This document shows positions 1 through 6,639 of a stretch of DNA of 12,858 bases, one piece after another. Position numbers and translations under genes: made by a program. Positions within the stretch are counted from its first letter, which is position 1, and each line of letters begins with the position of its first letter. The notes below the pieces were generated by a model, which saw nothing but the letters and a program-made list of their open reading frames with translations, did not search any database and was not told where the DNA came from. This DNA comes from JAQYVL01 sp964578935 (lineage in GTDB: Bacteria; Desulfobacterota; Desulfobacteria; Desulfobacterales; SURF-7), in assembly GCA_964578935.1 (NCBI GenBank), contig CAZOEW010000110.1, forward strand, positions 1-12,858, written 5' to 3'.

Positions 1-132
1 ACCTCCCTCATAGCCATTGAACACATTTCAGATTTTTTATACGAACATAATATAGTTACTACAGAAATAACAAGACCGGGAATTGACAATGGTGTTTTTC
101 AATTCCAATCACTGTCGTCCAAAATAAACTGA
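1..132 (+). pseudogene. 3' fragment of an unidentified reading frame that runs into the IS left end
   Basis: A frame is open from the first base of the window through 43 codons to a TGA at 130-132. The first 36 or so residues look protein-like (for example HISDFLYEHNIVTTEITRPG), and the last eight codons come from the IS left terminal repeat. If it is real, a plus-strand gene entered from the left, was cut by the IS, and now ends on an IS-encoded tail. I do not recognise the family. The stretch is short and its beginning lies outside the window, so it could be a chance open frame. Confidence 0.25.
110..124 (+). repeat. Left terminal inverted repeat of the IS
   Basis: CACTGTCGTCCAAAA matches the reverse complement of 1489-1503 at 13 of 15 positions, differing at repeat positions 5 and 7. 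The match could be stretched by one T outward (109, paired with 1504), which leaves the exact boundary uncertain by one base. Confidence 0.8.
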
Positions 133-146
133 TTTTTTAAATCAGT
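128..146 (-). terminator. Hairpin with T-rich tail after the transposase gene
   Basis: A perfect 8-bp inverted repeat, ACTGATTT/AAATCAGT with a 3-base loop, lies 48 bp beyond the transposase stop. Read on the minus strand, the second arm is followed directly by TTATTTT, which has the layout of an intrinsic terminator. The stem is AT-rich and therefore weak. It may instead simply be a structured IS end that helps isolate the element from outside transcription. Confidence 0.35.
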
Positions 147-193
147 CATAAATAATTCAATATGTTATACATCAAAAAAACATTTTCCCTGAA

Positions 194-1393
194 TCAGGTT
201 GCCATAGTAAACCGTTGCTGTCCAAAACCTTTAAAGGGTAGATCGCACTGTATTTGTGCCGGCTCTAGTAATTGTTCTTCAAAAGGCTGATCTATCCATT
301 TCCATAAATCTTTATAAGTAAAGAGATTCCAACGGAGCAAAGCAACAAGATTCGATAGTGACCAACCAAACTTTGCTTTGAACTGGAGATATTTGATCAG
401 CAACATTGCGATTAATGCTGTCCAAATCTGAACATACAAAGCATTCTCATTAGTTCCAACAAATGTTTTGATTTTCAGGTTCTGTTTTATCGCTTTAAAA
501 AAGAGTTCAATCTGCCAACGGTCTTTATAGATTGCACTGATGGTTGTTGTCCCAAATTCCATATGGTTTGTGAGTAAAATGATCTCACGGTTTTTCTCAT
601 CATCCCATATAACAACTCTTCTAAGAATGTGAGGGCATCTCTTTTTTGCAGTGATCCCAGAGAATCTGATAATTTGGTCCGCAAGAATGCTTCTGTTTTG
701 TGACGGTTTTCGATCTTCAACAACGATATAGTCTGCATTCTCTTTCAGTCGTGTAACGAAACAAATTCCGTTTACTGTCCAGTATGAAAAAAGAGAATAG
801 TCATTGTATCCACGATCCATGGCAACAATAGAGCCTTTCGCAAGAGGCACCCGACGGGCAATCGTAACATCATGTTTTTTCCCGTTGGTAATATATGCAA
901 ATGTGGGAAGATATCCGTCATGGTCTAATAGCAAATGAAGCTTAACCGCACCCTTTGTTTGTCTGAATTTGGCCCATGGAAATAATGACAGGCAGAGAGA
1001 TATTGTCGTGCTGTCCAATGAAAGCAGCTTGTTTTTAAAGCGGAATTTATGTTTCATCGTGCTTATCATACGGCAAAAGTCCAGGGTTTCATAAAACAGA
1101 TCCTGATACATGCCCCATGGACGATTTGCATTGGCATATGAAAGAGTGGATTTTTTAGGAGCCGCTTTCATCCCCAAGTGACGCAATTTACCCATGCAGG
1201 ATGATAGTCCACCGCTGATTTCTCTCAGGCTTTTTGCTTGTGCTAATTGACAGAATAACATGGAAATAAATTGGTCCCAGGAATCAAATTCTTTTGAATA
1301 TCGCTCGGCTTGATGTTTTGAAACCAAACGATAAAATTTATTGCGATCGAACAATTTAACCAGTTGACTGAAAAGGCTCGCATGTCGTATCAT
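194..1393 (-). CDS. IS4-family DDE transposase (N-terminal DUF4372 type)
   Basis: This 399-residue transposase cuts and joins the IS ends. The N-terminal part (about 1-75) resembles the DUF4372 DNA-binding region found in one IS4 branch. The RNase H-like catalytic domain follows at about 120-350. Visible catalytic residues are D127 in LSLDSTT, D193 in VAMDRGYND and E296 in the Y289-R292-E296-K303 signature (YKDRWQIELFFKAIK). The frame can be extended upstream to a TTG at 1468, but I chose the ATG at 1393 because AAGGAG sits 9 bases before it and the protein then begins MIRHASLFSQL, as relatives do. The extension would also run through the putative -35 box. That ribosome site lies in the 3' arm of a long hairpin (1400-1460). 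No frameshift or missing catalytic residue is seen, so the enzyme is probably functional. Confidence 0.9.
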   Translation of the reverse strand: MIRHASLFSQLVKLFDRNKFYRLVSKHQAERYSKEFDSWDQFISMLFCQLAQAKSLREISGGLSSCMGKLRHLGMKAAPKKSTLSYANANRPWGMYQDLFYETLDFCRMISTMKHKFRFKNKLLSLDSTTISLCLSLFPWAKFRQTKGAVKLHLLLDHDGYLPTFAYITNGKKHDVTIARRVPLAKGSIVAMDRGYNDYSLFSYWTVNGICFVTRLKENADYIVVEDRKPSQNRSILADQIIRFSGITAKKRCPHILRRVVIWDDEKNREIILLTNHMEFGTTTISAIYKDRWQIELFFKAIKQNLKIKTFVGTNENALYVQIWTALIAMLLIKYLQFKAKFGWSLSNLVALLRWNLFTYKDLWKWIDQPFEEQLLEPAQIQCDLPFKGFGQQRFTMAT

Positions 1394-1399
1394 TTTGTC

Positions 1400-1460
1400 G
1401 TTCTCCTTGTTGCGGTTTATTATTTTTGTCGGAAACAAAATAATGTCCCACAAGGAGAAC
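1400..1460 (-). promoter_or_regulatory. Hairpin that sequesters the transposase ribosome binding site
   Basis: The arms 1400-1410 and 1450-1460 are perfect 11-base inverted complements (GTTCTCCTTGT and ACAAGGAGAAC). Inside them, 1419-1429 and 1435-1444 form a second near-perfect stem (ATTATTTTTGT with ACAAAATAAT, one extra T) closed by a 5-base loop. In minus-strand RNA the 3' outer arm contains the AAGGAG of the transposase, 9 bases before its ATG, and the 5' outer arm is its exact antisense. A transcript entering from outside the IS would hide the ribosome site. A transcript starting inside the hairpin would not contain the 5' arm. This matches the known protection of IS10 and IS50 transposases from impinging transcription; the function here is inferred. 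Confidence 0.7.
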
Positions 1461-1468
1461 AATTTCAA
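1440..1468 (-). promoter_or_regulatory. Candidate internal transposase promoter
   Basis: On the minus strand a -35-like TTGAAA (1468-1463) and a -10-like CATTAT (1445-1440) are separated by exactly 17 bp. Transcription would begin near 1433, downstream of the 5' outer hairpin arm (1460-1450), which lies in the promoter spacer. Native mRNA would therefore keep a free ribosome site. A better -10 match, TATAAT, lies nearer the IS end but has no acceptable -35 at 17 bp. The -10 proposed here matches only 4 of 6 consensus bases. Confidence 0.4.
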
Positions 1469-1488
1469 GTAATCAAATTATATTCCGT

Positions 1489-1503
1489 TTTTGGACAATA
1501 GTG
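1489..1503 (-). repeat. Right terminal inverted repeat of the IS
   Basis: Read on the minus strand this is CACTATTGTCCAAAA, the partner of the left end at 110-124. It marks the transposase-promoter end of the element. Confidence 0.8.
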
Positions 1504-1644
1504 ACAGGAGATACAAAACACATCGGAGATCCCGCCCTGAGGGATTGGGGGTGGAAGGTTGATTCAAGGAGTGATCCGAAACCGGCCAGCGCCTTGTTAC
1601 GTTTCCGGTATTGCGCTAAATTTTCTAACAAAAAATTTCTGGAA
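1504..1644. other. Unassigned segment between the IS and the DUF6502 gene
   Basis: About 140 bp with no recognised gene. One plus-strand frame is open from GTG at 1501 to TAA at 1654-1656. One minus-strand frame, +1 relative to the DUF6502 gene, is open through the whole stretch and into the IS. Neither translation resembles a family I know. The segment is richer in G and C (a GGGATTGGGGGTGG run near 1540) than the AT-rich spacer on the other side of the DUF6502 gene. It may be the eroded 3' end of that gene, or sequence brought in by an earlier rearrangement. Confidence 0.4.
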
Positions 1645-2145
1645 TCAGGGGAGTAACAGCTTGACCCGTTTATTGTTAATTTTTTTAATCGCCCTGATTC
1701 GAATTAATTCGTCCAGAACAGCACGTACGGGAACATCTCCGCTATAGCGGCGGGTTAATGAGTCCAACGTGAAGCCCTCACCATAAATCGGAATTTCTTT
1801 TTCTACTTCTTTATTTTTTTTAAGCCTGTTTTCACTGAGCCAACCATAAATTACGCGAATTGCCCGATTATAGTTTTCCACTGTAGCAATGTCCTCAGGC
1901 GGCAGCTGTTCGCGGATACGCTTCACTTCTTTTCTGGATAGCCCTGTAATGACTGAAATGCGAGAGTCGGATTGTTTTCTGCCGTCAATACGAAATTCAT
2001 TGGCGGCAACATCGATGAAGAGCCATTTAATAGCTTCAATAAAGGTGTTATACGATATTCCATTTTGCAGGCGAGATCGTATTAAAGGACGAAGTAGTTT
2101 AACTTCCGTCATTGAAAACCGTTTTTTATGATTGTTAAATATCAT
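1645..2145 (-). CDS. DUF6502-family protein, apparently C-terminally truncated
   Basis: The 166-residue product matches what I know of the DUF6502 family: an LLRPLIRSRLQNGISYNTF opening (about 17-35), a VAANEF segment, then DSRISVITGLSRKEVKRIRE (60-79), which looks like a helix-turn-helix. These are followed by NRAIRVIYGWL (93-102) and the hallmark RRYSGDVPVRAVLDEL (132-147). The function is unknown; the helix-turn-helix suggests nucleic-acid binding. Family members are, from memory, around 250 residues or more with a further C-terminal domain, so this copy stops early at the TGA at 1645-1647, just after RVKLLLP. A +1 frame stays open beyond the stop, so a frameshift is possible. The ATG at 2145 has no clear Shine-Dalgarno; an ATG at 2112 is an alternative start. 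The gene lies 134 bp after tadD on the same strand and is not a known Tad component. Confidence 0.65.
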   Translation of the reverse strand: MIFNNHKKRFSMTEVKLLRPLIRSRLQNGISYNTFIEAIKWLFIDVAANEFRIDGRKQSDSRISVITGLSRKEVKRIREQLPPEDIATVENYNRAIRVIYGWLSENRLKKNKEVEKEIPIYGEGFTLDSLTRRYSGDVPVRAVLDELIRIRAIKKINNKRVKLLLP

Positions 2146-2279
2146 ACCGATAATTTTACATTGTAATGATTATTGAAATTCCGATCCGTTAATAATTCTG
2201 ATGTTGAATAAACAAGGCGACGCTTTCAATTTCTTACATAAATTTATAAATGTTCACAAATTCATGAATGCATCATCCA

Positions 2280-3266
2280 TCAAGATGCGGGATAAATTCC
2301 ATTCTCAAAGCGGTTTGCATTCAGTTTTTTTAAATTGTCACTGGCTTTCTGATAAAACCTGGGATTAACTTCTATTGCCTTTTCAAAGCAGCGGATGGCT
2401 TCTTCACGCTTGCCAAGTTTCATATAAATGCAGCCAAGGTTGTTATAGGCCTGTGCTTCCCCCAGGCTCTTTTTGAATGCATTAAACGCCTCTTCATATT
2501 TCTGCAGGTTGGATAGCGCAATTCCAAGGTTGTTATATACCTTTTCATTACAATATCTCTTCCTCAGGGCACTCTCAAATGCCTGAACGGCGTTTTCATG
2601 GTCACCGTATAATGTGTATGAAACACCCAGGTTATTATCAAGGGCGCCCTCATACGGATTTATAGAAATTGCTTTTTGATATTCCGATATTGCCATGTCA
2701 TACTTTTTTTGGCGGTCATAGATATTGCCCAATAAATTGTGCGCCTTCCATAGAGATGGATTAAGTTCGGTACTTGTAGTTAAATGGATCTCTCCATTGA
2801 TATAATCTTTCTTTTTAAAATAAGCAGTTCCGATCCCCAGATAGGCAAACGCATGTTCCGTATCCTGATTGAGAACTATTTTGAACTGTTTTATCGCATC
2901 GTCATATTTTTTTGCTGAAAGTAATGTTAACCCCTTTTTATACTCTAACCGGATATTTTCACGATCTTTCTCTAACGCCTTCTCGTATTGTTTAAAAGCG
3001 ATATACAGTCTGCCTTTTTTCAAGGAGGCATCTCCAAGCTGTTCATGCTCTTGTGCAGTCATTTGAATGTTTTCGCTGTCGTTTTGTACTTTGTCATAAA
3101 CAGTAGTACTTCCCGTTACGGAATAGTCAGACTCATTACTGACATCTTTCGGCAGAATATTTTTCTGGTGATTGGCGCATCCGACATTTGCAGAGACGAT
3201 GATGCAGAAAAATAGTATTTTTAAATACAATAAATAAGATCGTGTTCTATATTCAGTATTCTTCAT
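2280..3266 (-). CDS. tadD: TadD-like TPR lipoprotein, last gene of the Tad operon
   Basis: A 328-residue tetratricopeptide protein. The N-terminal hydrophobic segment (about 11-29) ends in SANVGC, with C30 the likely lipidated cysteine; the -3 residue is Asn rather than the usual Leu, so the lipobox is imperfect. Residues 31-70 form a low-complexity linker. About seven TPRs follow at 71-104, 105-138, 139-172, 173-206, 207-240, 241-271 and 272-304, with repeated YNNLG and EAI/EAF-type motifs. In Tad systems TadD is thought to act like the pilotin PilF/PilW, helping the secretin localise and assemble at the outer membrane. The start has AAAGGA 7 bases upstream and lies 25 bp after tadC. The protein is longer than many TadD homologues. 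The following 134 bp is AT-rich with only a weak imperfect stem (2237-2245 with 2258-2266), so I see no convincing terminator after the operon. Confidence 0.85.
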   Translation of the reverse strand: MKNTEYRTRSYLLYLKILFFCIIVSANVGCANHQKNILPKDVSNESDYSVTGSTTVYDKVQNDSENIQMTAQEHEQLGDASLKKGRLYIAFKQYEKALEKDRENIRLEYKKGLTLLSAKKYDDAIKQFKIVLNQDTEHAFAYLGIGTAYFKKKDYINGEIHLTTSTELNPSLWKAHNLLGNIYDRQKKYDMAISEYQKAISINPYEGALDNNLGVSYTLYGDHENAVQAFESALRKRYCNEKVYNNLGIALSNLQKYEEAFNAFKKSLGEAQAYNNLGCIYMKLGKREEAIRCFEKAIEVNPRFYQKASDNLKKLNANRFENGIYPAS

Positions 3267-3291
3267 AGTGATATCCTTTTTTCATCGTGTC

Positions 3292-4254
3292 TTATTTAAT
3301 CAGCAGATTCTGATATATATTGATTGCAACCGGTCCAACGAGCACGACAAACAGCGCTGGAAAAATAAACAGTATCAGCGGGACCACCAGTTTTACCGGA
3401 AGCTTCGCGGCAATCTCCTCTGCTTTCAAATAACGTGTGTTTCGAAACGAATCTGAGAATACGCGTAATGTTTTTGCGATCCCTGTGCCGAATCTATCAG
3501 CCTGGATGAGCAGGGTGACCAGGCTGTTCAGTTCTTCCAGATCGGTTCGCCGCGCCAGATTTCTGAGCGCATGCTGACGTGATTTTCCAGCTCTGATCTC
3601 GAGGTTGAAAAACTTCAGTTCTTCACTTAATACAGAATTGTTGGTTGCCATTTCATTGGCAGTCTTTGAGATCGCCGCATCAAGACCCATACCGGCTTCC
3701 GTGCACACGACAAACAAATCAATTGCATCGGGCAGCTCTTCAAAAATTTTAACCTTTCTTCGATCTATCATGATCTGCAAAACGGCATCCGGGAGATAAA
3801 AGCCGATTAAAGCCAATATCACACTGATTGCAATGGTTAGCGAATGGCTGACAACATTTAAAAAAGGTATGCGGATCAGGATGAAAATCAACGGGAAAAC
3901 AATCGTAAACAAGCATTTTGCTCCCCAAAAAATGGAAATCGAACTTTCTTTTCGAATTCCGGTCTGAAAAATTTTGGCTCGTAATTTTGATTGCGAATAC
4001 AGATTTTCAGGTTTTATTCGCTCGCCCAGTTTTACTAAAAATTTTAAAAACGGATTTTCAGGGATATGCGCGTTTTTCAGTTTTTCTTCTTCGAAAAACA
4101 GATTTGCCTCACCACCTCTTCTTATTTTTTCAATGATTTCATTCCGTTTTTCTTTTTGCCGAATATATTGCCCGATTCCAATCGACAACAAAAATATGGA
4201 TAAAAATGTTATCAATGTAACGAGAATAATTAAATTCGAATCTGTGAATGGCAT
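3292..4254 (-). CDS. tadC: TadC inner-membrane platform protein (type II secretion F domain)
   Basis: A 320-residue membrane protein. One hydrophobic segment lies at about 8-28, a pair of membrane helices at about 110-160, a cytoplasmic T2SSF domain at about 170-285 (FEELPDAIDLFVVCTEAGMG through LLIQADRFGTGIAKTLRVFS), and a last helix pair near 285-315. TadC is known to pair with TadB to form the platform on which the TadA ATPase acts. It follows tadB by 23 bp and precedes tadD by 25 bp. The ATG has AGGAG about 9 bases upstream. The AGMGLDAAI and RFGTGIA motifs are the expected TadC-type versions and separate it from the neighbouring TadB. No defect is seen. Confidence 0.94.
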   Translation of the reverse strand: MPFTDSNLIILVTLITFLSIFLLSIGIGQYIRQKEKRNEIIEKIRRGGEANLFFEEEKLKNAHIPENPFLKFLVKLGERIKPENLYSQSKLRAKIFQTGIRKESSISIFWGAKCLFTIVFPLIFILIRIPFLNVVSHSLTIAISVILALIGFYLPDAVLQIMIDRRKVKIFEELPDAIDLFVVCTEAGMGLDAAISKTANEMATNNSVLSEELKFFNLEIRAGKSRQHALRNLARRTDLEELNSLVTLLIQADRFGTGIAKTLRVFSDSFRNTRYLKAEEIAAKLPVKLVVPLILFIFPALFVVLVGPVAINIYQNLLIK

Positions 4255-4277
4255 CTCCCACCTCTCCTGACGGATCG

Positions 4278-5246
4278 TTATACTTTAATGGTAATTATTT
4301 TTTTCATGACAATGACACCCAGAATCATCAGGCCAATTGCCGATCCTAACAATATTCTTCCTACCGGTTCATACAACAGCTTGTCCAGATAATGGGGATT
4401 CGTAATCCAAAGATACGCGCCAACCAGTATGGGAAGTAACGTCAGAATTACAGCGGACAATTTTCCTTCAGCGGCTAAAACTTTAACTCTGCCCTGGAAT
4501 TTAAAATTTTCCCGTATGAGGTGGCTGAGGCTTTCTAAAATTTCAGATAAATTGCCTCCAGTCTCTCGCTGCAGATTGACCGCAATCGTAAAATGTCGTA
4601 TTTCAGAACAATCAATTCGGTGACTAAGATTTTTTAAAGCATCGGAAACGCTGATTCCGAAATTGATTTCATCTAATGTCTCACTGAATTCAGGACCCAG
4701 GGGATCATCAAATTCATCTGCGGCTATATTGAATCCACTGGTGAAAGCGTGCCCGGCTTTCAAACTACGCGCAACCAATTCAAGCGCTTCAGGAAACTGC
4801 CGCTTAAATTTTGCAATTCGTTTCTGTTTTAACATTAACAGATGGAAAAATGGAAGCGTCCCAGCAAGCAGGGATACGAGTATGGATATCCAATACATCC
4901 GCAAAAATATAAAACTCACTGTGAACCCGACCACACAAATCAATAGGGAAAAAAACAGAATAAACCCTGCCTGGTAAGGCGCGTTTGCTTGAACAATCAG
5001 CTTATCGATGGTTCCCATACCGGGGATGTATTGAAGCATCTTATTGATAAGCGGATCGCTGCTGAGAACTCTTTTTCTTAAAATGTCGGTCTTTTCTTCA
5101 TGCTGGTTTGAATAGGAATAGGCTCTCAATTTTTTTCTTATTTTCGAACGATCAGGAGCCTTCATGTTTTTATACCCATAAACAGACAGCTCAATGATAA
5201 TTACGGATAAAATAAAAATGCTTATTCCAATAACAATCAGGTTCAT
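4278..5246 (-). CDS. tadB: TadB inner-membrane platform protein (type II secretion F domain)
   Basis: A 322-residue protein with an N-terminal helix (about 3-23), a cytoplasmic stretch, two helices at about 94-137, a T2SSF domain at about 150-260 (FPEALELVARSLKAGHAF; LQRETGGNLSEILESLSHLI), and two C-terminal helices at about 262-315. The R-(S/A)-L-(K/R)-AG and ETGGNL motifs are the TadB hallmarks. It works with TadC as the membrane platform driven by TadA. It starts 18 bp after tadA; the ribosome site is only weak (GAGAG about 7 bases before the ATG), so translation may partly depend on coupling to tadA. Confidence 0.94.
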   Translation of the reverse strand: MNLIVIGISIFILSVIIIELSVYGYKNMKAPDRSKIRKKLRAYSYSNQHEEKTDILRKRVLSSDPLINKMLQYIPGMGTIDKLIVQANAPYQAGFILFFSLLICVVGFTVSFIFLRMYWISILVSLLAGTLPFFHLLMLKQKRIAKFKRQFPEALELVARSLKAGHAFTSGFNIAADEFDDPLGPEFSETLDEINFGISVSDALKNLSHRIDCSEIRHFTIAVNLQRETGGNLSEILESLSHLIRENFKFQGRVKVLAAEGKLSAVILTLLPILVGAYLWITNPHYLDKLLYEPVGRILLGSAIGLMILGVIVMKKIITIKV

Positions 5247-5264
5247 ATTCTGCTCTCTTTCAGT

Positions 5265-6605
5265 TTATACTTCCGTTAACCTTGCCGGGTCAAAAATATC
5301 TTGCGGCAAATGAATTCCCGCTGTTTTGATTCTCGAATCAAAACTTGGCCGGACACCATGAAATTTAAAAAAGCCTCTCACATTTCCTTCCTCATCGATT
5401 CTGGTCTTTTGAAAGGAAAAGATCTCCTGCATGGTGATGACATTTCCTTCCATGCCGGTGATTTCCTGCAGACTGACTATTTTTCGTTTTCCATCGATCA
5501 TCCGCTCCACCTGGATAATGACATTGATTGCCGAACTGATATACCTCCGCAAGAATTCACTGGGAATATCAAAATGTGCCATTGCTACCATGGTTTCAAG
5601 TCGTATCAAGGAATCCCGCGGAGAATTGGAATGAATCGTTGTCAGCGATCCATCATGCCCGGTATTCATCGCCTGAAGCATATCAAAAGCTTCAGCACCC
5701 CGTACTTCGCCGACAATAATGCGGTCCGGTCGCATTCTTAAACTGTTCCGAACCAGATCCCGCTGGACGATCTCCCCTTTACCTTCGAGGTTTGGCGGAC
5801 GCGTTTCCAATCGTACCGTATGCTCCTGTTTGAGCTGAATTTCAGCAGCATCTTCAATTGTTATAATTCTCTCTTCTTTTGGAATAAACCGGGATAGTAC
5901 GTTTAGAAGTGTTGTTTTTCCGCTTCCGGTCCCTCCGGAAATCAAAACATTGAGTCGGGATTTGACAATTGCTTTCAGCAGTTCTACAATTTCAGGTGTT
6001 ACGGTTTGAAACGATATAAGATCCTCGATCTCCAAGGGTATTGCGGAAAATTTTCGTATCGAAACAATCGGGCCGTCTAAAGAAAGCGGGGGAATAATGA
6101 CATTGACGCGGGAACCATCGCTAAGTCTGGCATCCACCATTGGACTGGACTCATCAACACGGCGCCCGATCGATGAAACGATCTTGTCAATTATTTTCAT
6201 CAGGTGAGCATTGTCTTTAAATCTGGCATCGGTTAATTCGATCTTCCCGAATCGTTCTACATAAATGCTTTTAAACGTATTGATTAAAATGTCGGATACG
6301 GTTGCATCTTTTAAAAACGGTTCTATTGGACCCAGGCCTAAAACCTCGTCTATGATCTCTGAAAATATCTTTTCCCTTTCAGCCAGATTAAGAGGCAGGC
6401 TGAATTGATCCTCACGTAATATTTTTTCGACCACCTGCCTGATTTTTACACTCAACGCATCTCGCTCCAACTGATCGATAATCGAAAGATCAAGGAGGTC
6501 TAACAGGCGATTATGGATCTGTGCTTTAATTTCAAAGTATTCATCGGGAATATACTTTCGAAATGGGCTTTCGAAATGTTGTTTTATATTTTTGTTTTCT
6601 AACAC
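5265..6605 (-). CDS. tadA: TadA/CpaF secretion ATPase
   Basis: A 446-residue GspE-family hexameric ATPase that powers Flp pilus assembly (and in some systems retraction) from the cytoplasmic face. Residues 1-110 are the variable N-terminal region. The N2 domain spans about 85-190, with DARLSDGSRVNVI at 158-170. The ATPase core shows Walker A GGTGSGKT (224-231), an Asp box ITIEDAAEI (248-256), Walker B RIIVGEVRG with E300, and a His box GHDGSLTTIHSNSPRDS (317-332). All catalytic motifs are intact. The start is GTG, chosen because AGGAG lies 6 bases upstream and no better start is present. It follows tadZ by 34 bp and precedes tadB by 18 bp, the usual TadZ-TadA-TadB-TadC order. Confidence 0.96.
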   Translation of the reverse strand: MLENKNIKQHFESPFRKYIPDEYFEIKAQIHNRLLDLLDLSIIDQLERDALSVKIRQVVEKILREDQFSLPLNLAEREKIFSEIIDEVLGLGPIEPFLKDATVSDILINTFKSIYVERFGKIELTDARFKDNAHLMKIIDKIVSSIGRRVDESSPMVDARLSDGSRVNVIIPPLSLDGPIVSIRKFSAIPLEIEDLISFQTVTPEIVELLKAIVKSRLNVLISGGTGSGKTTLLNVLSRFIPKEERIITIEDAAEIQLKQEHTVRLETRPPNLEGKGEIVQRDLVRNSLRMRPDRIIVGEVRGAEAFDMLQAMNTGHDGSLTTIHSNSPRDSLIRLETMVAMAHFDIPSEFLRRYISSAINVIIQVERMIDGKRKIVSLQEITGMEGNVITMQEIFSFQKTRIDEEGNVRGFFKFHGVRPSFDSRIKTAGIHLPQDIFDPARLTEV

Positions 6606-6639
6606 TTTTTTCTCCTAATTGGTTATCGTCAACTTTTGG

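Larger units (their letters stand above)
110..1503 (-). mobile_element. Complete IS4-family insertion sequence, about 1.39 kb
   Basis: The element is bounded by inverted ends: CACTGTCGTCCAAAA at the left and, on the opposite strand, CACTATTGTCCAAAA at the right (13 of 15 bases identical). It holds one transposase gene filling most of its length, with a small hairpin inside the left end and a larger one before the transposase start. Size, single ORF, DDE transposase with the Y-R-E-K signature and short terminal repeats all fit the IS4 family. The flanking bases (ending TTCCAAT on the left, starting ACAGGAG on the right) do not form a direct repeat, so no target-site duplication is seen. The element looks intact and potentially active. 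It lies in the same orientation as the upstream tad operon. Confidence 0.85.

Noticed and set aside
1394..1468. N-terminal extension of the transposase from a TTG
   Set aside because: The ATG at 1393 has a proper AAGGAG, matches the usual protein start, and the extension would run through the hairpin and the putative -35 box.
1477..1503. TATAAT near the IS right end as main transposase promoter
   Set aside because: No -35-like hexamer lies 16-18 bp upstream; the sequence there is GTCACT. TTGTCC is only 10 bp away.
1501..1656. Short plus-strand frame starting with GTG at the IS right end
   Set aside because: 51 codons, no ribosome site, no recognisable similarity, and its end overlaps the DUF6502 3' end.
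1560..1656. attC-like recombination site suggested by AACAAGGCGC on the minus strand
   Set aside because: There are no matching GTTRRRY/RYYYAAC ends and no integron-style cassette arrangement.
2146..2279. Possible terminator after tadD (2237-2245 with 2258-2266)
   Set aside because: The stem is AT-rich with a G-T pair, has a 12-base loop and no T-run, so it is not convincing.
5301..5741. 146-codon plus-strand frame opposite tadA
   Set aside because: It is antisense to conserved ATPase motifs, including the His box region, and its translation looks random.
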